Below are positions 4,548 to 11,124 of a stretch of DNA of 11,124 bases, piece after piece. Numbering within the stretch: the stretch's first letter is position 1; each line of letters begins with the position of its first letter. The position numbers and the translations under genes are program-made. The stretch is from assembly GCA_016844425.1 (NCBI GenBank), contig JAERML010000040.1, forward strand, positions 1 through 11,124. The letters are read 5' to 3'. The stretch comes from Bacteroidota bacterium. GTDB lineage: Bacteria > Bacteroidota > UBA10030 > UBA6906. Below the pieces are notes generated by a model that saw nothing but the letters and a program-made list of their open reading frames with translations, was not told where the DNA came from and did no database searches.

Positions 4548-7500
4548 TTACTTCAACAGCAACAACTTTTTCGTTTGTACGAACTCGCCCGCGTACAGGC
4601 GATAGAAGTACACGCCGCTCGCTAGCTCATCACCTCGAAACACTACGTCATGATATCCCGCCTGCTGTTGTTCGTTCACAAGTTGTGCTACTTGTTGACC
4701 GAGTGTGTTGTAGACTGTAAGCATGACGTATGATGTTTGGTGCAAACCGTAGTGAATTGTTGTTGATGGATTCCAGGGATTTGGATAGTTCTGAGAGAGT
4801 GAGAATACTGTCGGGGTCTCTTTCTCTTTTACACCAGTAAGCACATTGACTCGAACTCCATCACAGTAGTGGATTGTCCCATCCAGGTCAATCTGTTTCA
4901 ATCTATAGTACCACACGCCAGAAGTTACTGTCGAGTCGATGAAGCTGTAGTGTTGTGGTTCGTTCGTTGTCCCGTGCCCGGGTATGAAGCTGTTCGGAAT
5001 TGTTTGATAGCGTTGCTGTGTTGTGTCAGACTTCTGTATTTCAAAGCCGTAGTTGTTTACTTCGCTCAGGGTCACCCACTCGAGCCGAACTGCATTGGGT
5101 GAAACGACACCGCCCGTAAAGCTCCCAAGTTGAATCGGCAAAGCTGTCACGAGAGCCGCCGCGATGGCCTCCACCTGAGTCGGCGTCAACGCACGCAACT
5201 CGGGGCTGCCCATAACGCCACCACGATTGGCGTCGATGGCCGCTTGAATCTGCGCCGCCGTCCTGTTGTGCTTGGTGCTCGTGGCGAGCGGCCCGTGACA
5301 GCTCGCGCAGTATTGGCCGTAGAGCACAGCACCGTAGGGGAAAAGCTCCGTGGTGAAGCTCCACGCTGTCGAATACGCACTCGTCCCACCACCGTTGGTC
5401 GCACTTACACGCCAGTAGCACAGCGTGTTCGTTGCCAGTCCAGTCACTGTAGAGGAGGTCGTCGTTATGTTGCTCTGATCCACCAATGTTGTCGCAAACC
5501 CGGGATCGGTCGATACCTGTAAGTGGTACGATGTCGCTCCGGTCGATGCGTTCCACGTCAGCGTCGCGTTGGTCGCTACTCCCGTTGCCCCGTTGGCTGG
5601 TGTGGCTAAGACCGGAGCTGGTGGTGGTGGCGGTGGGGCAGTGGTCGTGAAGCTGAAGCCCGTTGAGTACGCACTCGTTCCTCCACTGTTGCTCGCACTC
5701 ACGCGCCAGTAGAACAGTGTGTTCCCTGCCAGTCCACCTACTGCAGAGGAGGTCGTCGTGATGTTACTCTGATCCACCACCGTTGTCGCAAAACCGGGAT
5801 CCGTCGATACCTGAAGGTGATACGATGTCGCTCCAGTCGATGCGTTCCATGTCAAAGTCGGGTTTGTTACAACGCCTGTCGCTCCGTTCGCTGGCGTGGC
5901 CAACACTGGCGGAGCCGGTGCAATGGTTGTCCCTGCAGATATCCCACCGTACATAGTTAGTCCGCTGAGGGTGACAACAAAGACTTTTCCGTTGACCACG
6001 AGCGGCATAGTATACTTCGCTGCGAAATCCATAATGTCGCGCGACCCTGCCTGGTTGCTGTTATAGAAAACGGTGCTCAAGTTGGCTGGATCATAGGCGT
6101 ACAGGACGCCGGGGGCCGTCGTGCCGTTCCTCTGCACGGCCCAAAGGATGCCATTGGTGTTGCCGTTAGCGGAAATCGCAAGCGTTCCACCCGGCATCGT
6201 GTATAACTCCGAAGACCGGGATGTCGGCGCTGTGATCAACAATCCGTTGCTCAGCTGGAAGGCTTGGATGTTGTCGGCCACCGGGCTGAAGTAAACAGTT
6301 CCGTTGAAGTAGACCGGATTAATGAAGTTGCCAGGCTCCGGTGTGCCATTGGGAAAGATGTTTGGCAGAGTCTGAACGGCGTGGCTGTCGTTGTTGGGGC
6401 GGAAGTGCCCCATGCTGTCCCGGTTGACAACGTAGACTGTGGCGTTCTTGCCAGAGCCGATCAGCAAGTGTGGGTTGGGACCGGGTTGGTCGGGGAGCAG
6501 AAGCACTCCACCCGCGCAAAGATCGAGGTTGAGTTGGTCCAGTATCAACTGATCATGAGGGGTGAAATAATCCAGGACGGTGCCCGTGGGACTCAGCTTC
6601 ACGTAGCTGTCCCCGTAGTCGATGCCTCCGACATCAGCGGTGAACGTCCCGTCTCCTGTCGCGAAATAGATGTTTCCAGCCGCGTCGGCAGCCAAACCAC
6701 CTCCGCTCTGCCAAACGCCACCACCTTCATTGTTCGGTGTGACACAGAAGGCAAAGGTTTGCTGAAGAGTTGTTGCGTTGTACCCGAAGACCCAGCCGTG
6801 GTACGGCTGAACGTCGCCGTGGCTTGCGAAGGCGAAGTAGACCACGCCATTGTTGAGAAGGAGCGCCGTTCGCTGGTTCTCTCGAAGAGGCAAAAAAGGC
6901 AATTGCCCACCTTGCGACCCAACGCCAGTCCCTGGTACAGTTGCCTGAATCACCACCGGACCGCCAAACTTCTCGGCCCCCGTACTGATGTCGAGAGCAT
7001 GCAACCTAAAGAAGTAGTTCGTACCCTCCTTGGTCTTGGCAACCACGTACAATGTTGCGCTCGCCGGATCAATCACGGGCGTGCTTGTTATCCCAATTTC
7101 ATTAGGGATATCGCCGCATTCACCTACATCGGCACAGGGAACCGTAGTGACGCCGGGCCCGAGAAAACTCACATGCCAGAGGGGGCTACTGCTCACTCCG
7201 TCTGCATCAAAGGCATAGACACTATTGTGCTCCGTCGCCACGTAGACGACATTGTGGAACCCCTGTCCAGGGATGTTCAAGTTGGCCACGTAGAGTGGCG
7301 AGGAAAAGGACAGACCGTCAATCGGGTAGGTAAAGAGCTTTCCGAATGTTGTTGAAGTCACGTTGGCCGGTGTCAATACTGTTTCGTTCAAGTTCGCACC
7401 GGTCCGAAAGTTGTCGATGTGATGTGTGAATACACCAGGATGGTTGACAATGTACACCGTTGCATTTGCGGACTCCAACAGATCCAACGTTTTCACTGTC

Positions 7501-8432
7501 ACCGTATGAGTGCCAACAGCACTCGGCGGCGTGTACAAGCCGGAAGTCGTGATCGTTCCCGACGAGGCCGATCCACCGAGAACGCCATCGACGAGCCAAA
7601 CAACGTTACCGTTGTTGGAGGTGAACTGCTGCGTCCGCGCGAAGGTCAGGGCCGCCACACCTGGACTGATCGAGAGGCCCGGCGGAGGCGGGTTCCCGAT
7701 TGGAGTGTTCATATCCGTTTGGATCTCTGGCGGCGTCAGCGCACGGTTGTAGACCCGTACTTCGTCAATTAGGCCATTGAAGTAATACCCGCCTACCCGT
7801 CGGCCGATGTTTACGTTGACGGTGGAGTTGATCTGTGACGCTGGGACCGTCCCACTTAACGTCCCATTGTTCAACACCCCGTTGACATACATGTCTAACG
7901 TCTGCGTTGTCGCATTGTACACACCCGCTACGTGATACCACGTGTTCAGTGACCTCACCGTTGTGCTGTAGCGTTGTGTGTGAGAGCTACTACTCGCTGA
8001 CACCGCTACCCCAAATGTATGTGGTCCTGTATCAGGGCTTGTCTTTAACTGCCACCCAGAGTTATTGTCTGACTTCGCTATGATCTGCCCATCATCCGGT
8101 GGATTGGCTGCTGCATTCACCCACGCACTCCAGGTCATGCTCCCCGTAATCTGGAGCAGTGAGGGATTACCTAGTTCCACATAGCTACTGGCACCGTTGA
8201 ACGAGAGGGCATTGCCATACTTGCCTTGCGTGGTCCAAGTGGCTCCGCTGATCGTCCCTGTGATGCCGTTGCCCGAAATATCGTTCACCGTTGTCCCTGT
8301 ACCTTCATTAAAGGAAAAGGCAGCAACGAGACCCGGACTCTGTGATTCCGCGGGCCAAGGATGCAGTCCCAAAAGAATCAACACAAAGAGAATTTGATTG
8401 CATAACTGTTTCACCGACCATTGTGTTTTCAT
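4548..8432 (-). CDS. T9SS-secreted modular protein: LamG, Ig-like, PQQ-type propeller, 2x Fn3, cytochrome c, sorting domain
   Basis: This 1294-residue protein starts at ATG 8432, chosen because GGAGGT lies 3 bases upstream (8436-8441) and a signal peptide follows (residues 1-31, core LFVLILLGL). Domains in order: LamG/ConA-like lectin (about 34-245; GLVAAFSFNEGTGTTV and FNGLIDEVRVYNRALTP); bacterial Ig-like (250-332; VVWLVDGVLGGSASSG); PQQ-type beta-propeller (335-830; HNVVYVATEHNSVYAFDAD, ITSTPVIDPASATLYVVAKT); two Fn3-like repeats (842-930 and 940-1028); a class I-like cytochrome c domain (about 1032-1095) with CASCH at 1042-1046 and a probable axial Met1074 in GGVMGSPEL; a further Fn3-like segment; and a Por/T9SS sorting domain (1209-1294; QNYPNPWNPSTTI, SGVYFYRL). 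It should cross the outer membrane by T9SS and be released or surface-anchored with one covalent heme. The propeller resembles an acidobacterial-type family from memory and shows no clear PQQ-dehydrogenase active site, so redox catalysis is not established. It is monocistronic with its own terminator. Confidence 0.93.
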   Translation of the reverse strand: MKTQWSVKQLCNQILFVLILLGLHPWPAESQSPGLVAAFSFNEGTGTTVNDISGNGITGTISGATWTTQGKYGNALSFNGASSYVELGNPSLLQITGSMTWSAWVNAAANPPDDGQIIAKSDNNSGWQLKTSPDTGPHTFGVAVSASSSSHTQRYSTTVRSLNTWYHVAGVYNATTQTLDMYVNGVLNNGTLSGTVPASQINSTVNVNIGRRVGGYYFNGLIDEVRVYNRALTPPEIQTDMNTPIGNPPPPGLSISPGVAALTFARTQQFTSNNGNVVWLVDGVLGGSASSGTITTSGLYTPPSAVGTHTVTVKTLDLLESANATVYIVNHPGVFTHHIDNFRTGANLNETVLTPANVTSTTFGKLFTYPIDGLSFSSPLYVANLNIPGQGFHNVVYVATEHNSVYAFDADGVSSSPLWHVSFLGPGVTTVPCADVGECGDIPNEIGITSTPVIDPASATLYVVAKTKEGTNYFFRLHALDISTGAEKFGGPVVIQATVPGTGVGSQGGQLPFLPLRENQRTALLLNNGVVYFAFASHGDVQPYHGWVFGYNATTLQQTFAFCVTPNNEGGGVWQSGGGLAADAAGNIYFATGDGTFTADVGGIDYGDSYVKLSPTGTVLDYFTPHDQLILDQLNLDLCAGGVLLLPDQPGPNPHLLIGSGKNATVYVVNRDSMGHFRPNNDSHAVQTLPNIFPNGTPEPGNFINPVYFNGTVYFSPVADNIQAFQLSNGLLITAPTSRSSELYTMPGGTLAISANGNTNGILWAVQRNGTTAPGVLYAYDPANLSTVFYNSNQAGSRDIMDFAAKYTMPLVVNGKVFVVTLSGLTMYGGISAGTTIAPAPPVLATPANGATGVVTNPTLTWNASTGATSYHLQVSTDPGFATTVVDQSNITTTSSAVGGLAGNTLFYWRVSASNSGGTSAYSTGFSFTTTAPPPPPPAPVLATPANGATGVATNATLTWNASTGATSYHLQVSTDPGFATTLVDQSNITTTSSTVTGLATNTLCYWRVSATNGGGTSAYSTAWSFTTELFPYGAVLYGQYCASCHGPLATSTKHNRTAAQIQAAIDANRGGVMGSPELRALTPTQVEAIAAALVTALPIQLGSFTGGVVSPNAVRLEWVTLSEVNNYGFEIQKSDTTQQRYQTIPNSFIPGHGTTNEPQHYSFIDSTVTSGVWYYRLKQIDLDGTIHYCDGVRVNVLTGVKEKETPTVFSLSQNYPNPWNPSTTIHYGLHQTSYVMLTVYNTLGQQVAQLVNEQQQAGYHDVVFRGDELASGVYFYRLYAGEFVQTKKLLLLK
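5349..5909 (-). repeat. Two tandem Fn3-like repeats, 294-bp period
   Basis: Two 89-residue units (5643-5909 and 5349-5615) repeat every 98 residues. They differ at 11 of 89 residues by direct comparison, and the DNA is visibly similar throughout. The linker between them is proline-rich (PPPPPP). The duplication separates the propeller from the heme domain, a likely flexible spacer, and is young compared with the divergence of the other domains. Confidence 0.9.
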
Positions 8433-8455
8433 AGTACCTCCATTCATAATGATAG

Positions 8456-8467
8456 TCACCCGGGTGA
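8456..8467. promoter_or_regulatory. 12-bp perfect palindrome upstream of the large secreted-protein gene
   Basis: TCACCCGGGTGA is its own reverse complement and sits 24 bp upstream of the ATG at 8432, on the 5' side of its Shine-Dalgarno. Its position suits an operator for a dimeric regulator acting at the promoter or leader of that gene. There is no T-run, so it is not a terminator. No second copy was seen in the window. Confidence 0.35.
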
Positions 8468-8595
8468 ATTCTCTACTTAAGAACCTGAGGAGCGAAATTC
8501 AAGCTGTTTTGTTGCCGAACTCGAGCTAACAATTCTTATCAAACACACGCAAAATGATCGCCTCATGGCCATTTGAAGTTGATAGGACCACAGCA

Positions 8596-8638
8596 AAAGC
8601 AAAAAGCCTCCCACGTCTGTAGCAGACATAGGAGGCTT
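8596..8638 (-). terminator. Rho-independent terminator, probably for the helicase transcript
   Basis: On the minus strand AAGCCTCC (8638-8631) pairs with GGAGGCTT (8611-8604), with a smaller GTCTG/CAGAC stem nested inside; the outer stem runs into TTTTTGCTTTT (8595-8605). It is about 245 bp past the helicase stop with no recognisable gene between, so it most likely ends that transcript and insulates the secreted-protein gene downstream. Confidence 0.75.
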
Positions 8639-8880
8639 ATGAGAAGAAACGAACTGATTACACTGTACGACTTACCACAATAAAGGTCAACATACCGACT
8701 TTGCCTGCCAAACAATGTGATTGCGGACATGCTCGGAGGTGGCGAACGCCAGTACGAAGAGAGGCATTGAGACGGATAGGATGGAACTATAAGAATCCTA
8801 CAAAAGGCCAGCTACAAAATCAAGTTTTGTCTCTTACACAAATACGTCCGGAGGCCAAGGAAAATTCCAACATCATCCGG
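8639..8880. other. Spacer between the helicase stop and its probable terminator
   Basis: No convincing gene is seen in these 242 bp. A plus-strand frame from 8701 starts at TTG, runs into the antisense of the helicase 3' end and has no domain-like content. The stretch would be transcribed as a long 3' untranslated region of the helicase mRNA, if the assignment of the terminator at 8596-8638 is right. Confidence 0.5.
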
Positions 8881-10479
8881 TCACGACTTCCGCCCCCCGC
8901 CCCGCCTTCTCCGGCCATGCCCGCTCCCTGATCTTGGTCCACTCCTACGGTTTCCTCCCTGTGGAACGCGGGAAGCTCTCTTCTTCGGTTCAACCATTCC
9001 TTCGGCAAGCGCCGGCAGCGGTGTGAGCAAGTCTGGCTCAGGATGGACCGCGACAAGTTTACGCCCGATGTATTTTTCGATCTCCGGAAGCTGGTACGCC
9101 TCGGTTTCAGTAGCAAAGCTGACTGAGATGCCGCTGGCCCCCGCACGACCTGTCCGGCCAATACGGTGAACATAATCCTGCGGGTCCATGGGCAGGGAAT
9201 AATTCACCACGTGGCTCACTCCGTCGATGTGCAACCCGCGCGCCGCCACATCCGTGGCCACGAGCACCTTGAACTTGCCGTTCCGGAATGCTTCCAGCGT
9301 CTTCCCCCGCTGCGCCTGTGACACATCGCCGGAAAGGAGACCGCAGTGGATACCGCGGGAGTCGAGCAAGTCTTTCAGGAACTGTGTCTCATCTCTCCGA
9401 TTGGCGAACAGCATCACCCGTTCCAGGTTGCGCTTCGTGATCATGTTATACAGGAGAGTGAACTTCTCCTCATCCGTGGTAATGTACACCATCTGCTCAG
9501 TTGTTGAGAGGGTGATCTCTTGAGAGGGGGTGACGTCGATGAGCACAGGTTGCCGTGTCCACGCCGCGGCGAGACGATTCACCTCAGGCGTCAGTGTTGC
9601 ACTGAAGAACAACGTCTGTCTGGTTCCTTTCATCGGCGTGCTTTCGATGATCCGGCGGACGTCGGGGATGAATCCCATATCCAGCATCCGGTCCGCTTCG
9701 TCGATCACAAGAATCTCGACCTGTGACAGGTCGATATATCCATTCCGTTTGAAGTCCAGCAGGCGTCCCGGCGTTGCGGCCACAATATCGGCGGATGATT
9801 TCAGCAGGTGTTGCTGCTTGCCGTACTCCATCCCTCCGAACACCGCCATTGCTTTGTGGCTCGTGTACTTGGTGAACGACTTCGCATCCTTCTCGATCTG
9901 GAGAACGAGTTCCCGCGTAGGCGCTAGGATAAGTGCGCGCGGCGCACCTTTTTTTCTCGGCTTTGGCGCGGGCTTGCGGCTGAAGTGTGTCAGGATCGTG
10001 ATAAGAAATGCCGCTGTCTTCCCGGTTCCCGTTTGCGCACGGCCGGTTGCGTCTTTGCCTGAAAGCGTGTGGGCCAGAATACCAGCCTGGATCGGCGTAC
10101 AGTATTGAAAGCCAAGGTCATGGATTGCATGCATCACTTCGAAGGGGAGGTCGAGGTCATGGAACCGGACCTTCCCCGGTTCGGGGGGGACATTGAACGC
10201 TGTGGGATGCCACTGCGCTTCCGGTCGGTGGGGTTCAGCAGCGGATTCGGGTCTCGTCCGTTGGACTCGCAGTGGGCGAGTCTGGCGGTTCGGATCCGGA
10301 CGACGCGTCTCGCGGTGATCACGTTCTCTCTGTCGCTGTACCACGCGCTTTGCGTGGCGTTCCTGCTCACGGTGCGGCGCGGGAGGGTGTTGTGGGGGAA
10401 TAACCGGTGCGGAGGTGGACTTGCCACCGGTACCGGTGAGTTTCTTGAAGAGATCCCCGAATTTACTGAAAACTGACAT
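8881..10479 (-). CDS. DEAD-box ATP-dependent RNA helicase, RhlB-like
   Basis: The 532-residue protein carries the complete DEAD-box motif set: Q-motif region (FHDLDLPFEV...CTPIQ), Walker A AQTGTGKT (about 147-154), Ia PTRELVLQ, Ib TPGRL, II DEAD (260-263), III SAT (293-295), IV VMLFANRR, V VATDVAARGLHIDGV and VI HRIGRTGRAG (438-447). The tail after motif VI (SFATETEAYQLPEIEKYIGRKL) resembles E. coli RhlB from memory. An N-terminal extension of about 110 residues is rich in Arg/His/Pro, and the C-terminus is a short Arg/Gly-rich tail (GHGRRRRGGGRKS); both probably bind RNA nonspecifically. It unwinds structured RNA in the cytoplasm, in decay, ribosome assembly or cold adaptation; which one cannot be told here. 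ATG 10479 (MSVFSKFGDLFKK) is preferred, but an in-frame ATG at 10515 is possible and neither has a strong Shine-Dalgarno. Confidence 0.95.
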   Translation of the reverse strand: MSVFSKFGDLFKKLTGTGGKSTSAPVIPPQHPPAPHREQERHAKRVVQRQRERDHRETRRPDPNRQTRPLRVQRTRPESAAEPHRPEAQWHPTAFNVPPEPGKVRFHDLDLPFEVMHAIHDLGFQYCTPIQAGILAHTLSGKDATGRAQTGTGKTAAFLITILTHFSRKPAPKPRKKGAPRALILAPTRELVLQIEKDAKSFTKYTSHKAMAVFGGMEYGKQQHLLKSSADIVAATPGRLLDFKRNGYIDLSQVEILVIDEADRMLDMGFIPDVRRIIESTPMKGTRQTLFFSATLTPEVNRLAAAWTRQPVLIDVTPSQEITLSTTEQMVYITTDEEKFTLLYNMITKRNLERVMLFANRRDETQFLKDLLDSRGIHCGLLSGDVSQAQRGKTLEAFRNGKFKVLVATDVAARGLHIDGVSHVVNYSLPMDPQDYVHRIGRTGRAGASGISVSFATETEAYQLPEIEKYIGRKLVAVHPEPDLLTPLPALAEGMVEPKKRASRVPQGGNRRSGPRSGSGHGRRRRGGGRKS

Positions 10480-10515
10480 TGTCAACACCACATTCGCTTT
10501 TTGTGTCAACCTCAT

Positions 10516-10859
10516 TCTACTCTATTTTCCCCTGTGTTCCAACTTCGGAGTCGTTTCGCGTAATCTGCCGATACTTGCAGAGGAAGATAGTTTGTAAGGC
10601 AAGTGTTTGCAGCACCAGCGGCGAACGTATTTGTTGAGGCTGGATTGAACGCGTTCGGATACAGTAACGTGCGGGAGATACGAATGTACCGACATAAGAA
10701 CCACCTCGTTTGCATTTGCCTACTTGCCCATCTCACTCCTTTTTGCTAACTTGGTTCCAGATGTAACGATCCGTGTTGACGGTTGCATTGTGAAGTTGCC
10801 CCTACTTCTCACTGGTTCCTTCCAGATCATTTCCAAACCTCGAACGCGAGAGATCCCAT
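10516..10859. other. Intergenic region between divergent helicase and aminotransferase genes
   Basis: These 344 bp should hold the divergent promoters of the helicase (leftwards) and the aminotransferase (rightwards). A 10-bp perfect palindrome GAACGCGTTC lies at 10647-10656 and a TTGACG hexamer at about 10777, without a convincing -10 partner at the right distance. Short frames here on both strands show no domain-like content. I see no RNA gene. Confidence 0.5.
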
Positions 10860-11124
10860 ATGCATATCGCTCAGCGGATGAAAACCCTCGGCACCGAGAC
10901 TGCGTTTGAAGTTCTCGTGAAAGCCAAGGCTCTTGAAGCACAGGGCCGTCATGTCGTTCATCTCGAAATCGGCGAACCGGATTTTGACACCCCTCTCAAC
11001 ATCAGAACCGCCGCGAAGGTCGCTCTCGACAAAGGGTACACACACTATGGCCCTGCGCCCGGTCTGCCCGAGTTGCGCAAGGCGATTGCAGAATACATGA
11101 CCAGGCAGCGTGGCGTGCAGTTCA
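10860..11124 (+). CDS. Class I/II PLP-dependent aminotransferase (3' end outside window)
   Basis: The frame opens at ATG 10860 and runs past the window end, showing the first 88 residues of a protein normally near 390. The visible part matches the N-terminus of aspartate-aminotransferase-like fold-type I enzymes: ETAFEVLVKAKALEAQGR, then LEIGEPDFDTP with the conserved glycine that contacts the substrate carboxylate, then YTHYGPAPGLPELRKAIAEY, the usual cofactor-proximal Y-G-P-GLPELR segment. The PLP-binding lysine would lie beyond the window. It should transfer amino groups between an amino acid and a 2-oxoacid in the cytoplasm; substrate choice is not readable here. Only a weak GAGAG precedes the start. 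It is divergent from the helicase gene. Confidence 0.92.
   Translation, partial: MHIAQRMKTLGTETAFEVLVKAKALEAQGRHVVHLEIGEPDFDTPLNIRTAAKVALDKGYTHYGPAPGLPELRKAIAEYMTRQRGVQF

Noticed and set aside
6264..7355. A 363-codon plus-strand open frame opposite the large secreted-protein gene
   Set aside because: It lies wholly antisense to the well-supported propeller domain, has no recognisable domain and no ribosome site; a shadow frame.
8701..8931. A 76-codon plus-strand frame starting at TTG
   Set aside because: There is no ribosome site or domain, and its end overlaps the helicase coding end in antisense.
9530..10108. A 192-codon plus-strand frame opposite the helicase
   Set aside because: It is antisense to conserved DEAD-box motifs and has no protein-like features.
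10512..10736. Short minus-strand frames upstream of the helicase
   Set aside because: Composition is not protein-like and they occupy the expected promoter region; not enough support for a gene.

Overview
The window suggests a member of the FCB superphylum, most likely the Ignavibacteria/Chlorobi side. A very long secreted protein ends in a type IX secretion (T9SS) sorting domain with the 'QNYPNPWNPSTTI' signature typical of that group, a Shine-Dalgarno GGAGGT precedes that gene, and base composition is roughly half GC. This placement is inferred from protein style, not from a marker gene.

Layout. (1) 1-1508, plus strand: the 3' part of a conserved membrane protein of unknown function, overlapped by 8 bp by an EamA/DMT-family transporter. 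(2) 1514-1855, minus strand: a tRNA-Val(UAC) cluster with one intact gene and two 5'-truncated copies. The missing 5' parts are replaced by two related elements of about 75 bp that share three base-paired helices with compensatory changes. (3) 1986-3321, plus strand: a three-gene operon with an ECF sigma factor, a three-helix membrane protein (candidate non-classical anti-sigma factor, carrying a perfect 39-bp tandem duplication) and a small two-helix membrane protein. (4) 3356-3946, minus strand: a secreted protein of unknown function. (5) 4018-4340: an intact tRNA-Gly(CCC), its terminator, a loose palindrome and a broken tRNA-Gly 5' half with a GC hairpin inserted in its D-loop. (6) 4548-8432, minus strand: a 1294-residue modular secreted protein (signal peptide, LamG, Ig-like, PQQ-type beta-propeller, two near-identical Fn3 repeats, one c-type heme domain, T9SS C-terminal domain). 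It has its own terminator and a 12-bp perfect palindrome just upstream of its start. (7) 8881-10479, minus strand: a RhlB-like DEAD-box RNA helicase. (8) 10860 to the window end, plus strand: the start of a class I/II PLP-dependent aminotransferase.

The genes do not form one pathway. The sigma-factor operon is the only clear regulatory unit and its target is not visible. The large secreted protein stands alone.

The most unusual signal is in the tRNA regions. In three places a palindromic element begins with TCCC directly after a T(A/C)AG tetranucleotide inside a tRNA sequence. In the two tRNA-Val cases the junctions fall on the only two TAAG sites of that tRNA. The elements have a bulged hairpin, a second hairpin and a CT(A/G)A on the far side. 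This resembles a REPIN (paired REP sequences mobilised by an IS200/RAYT-type transposase) that has targeted tRNA genes. No transposase is present in the window, so the mechanism is inference.
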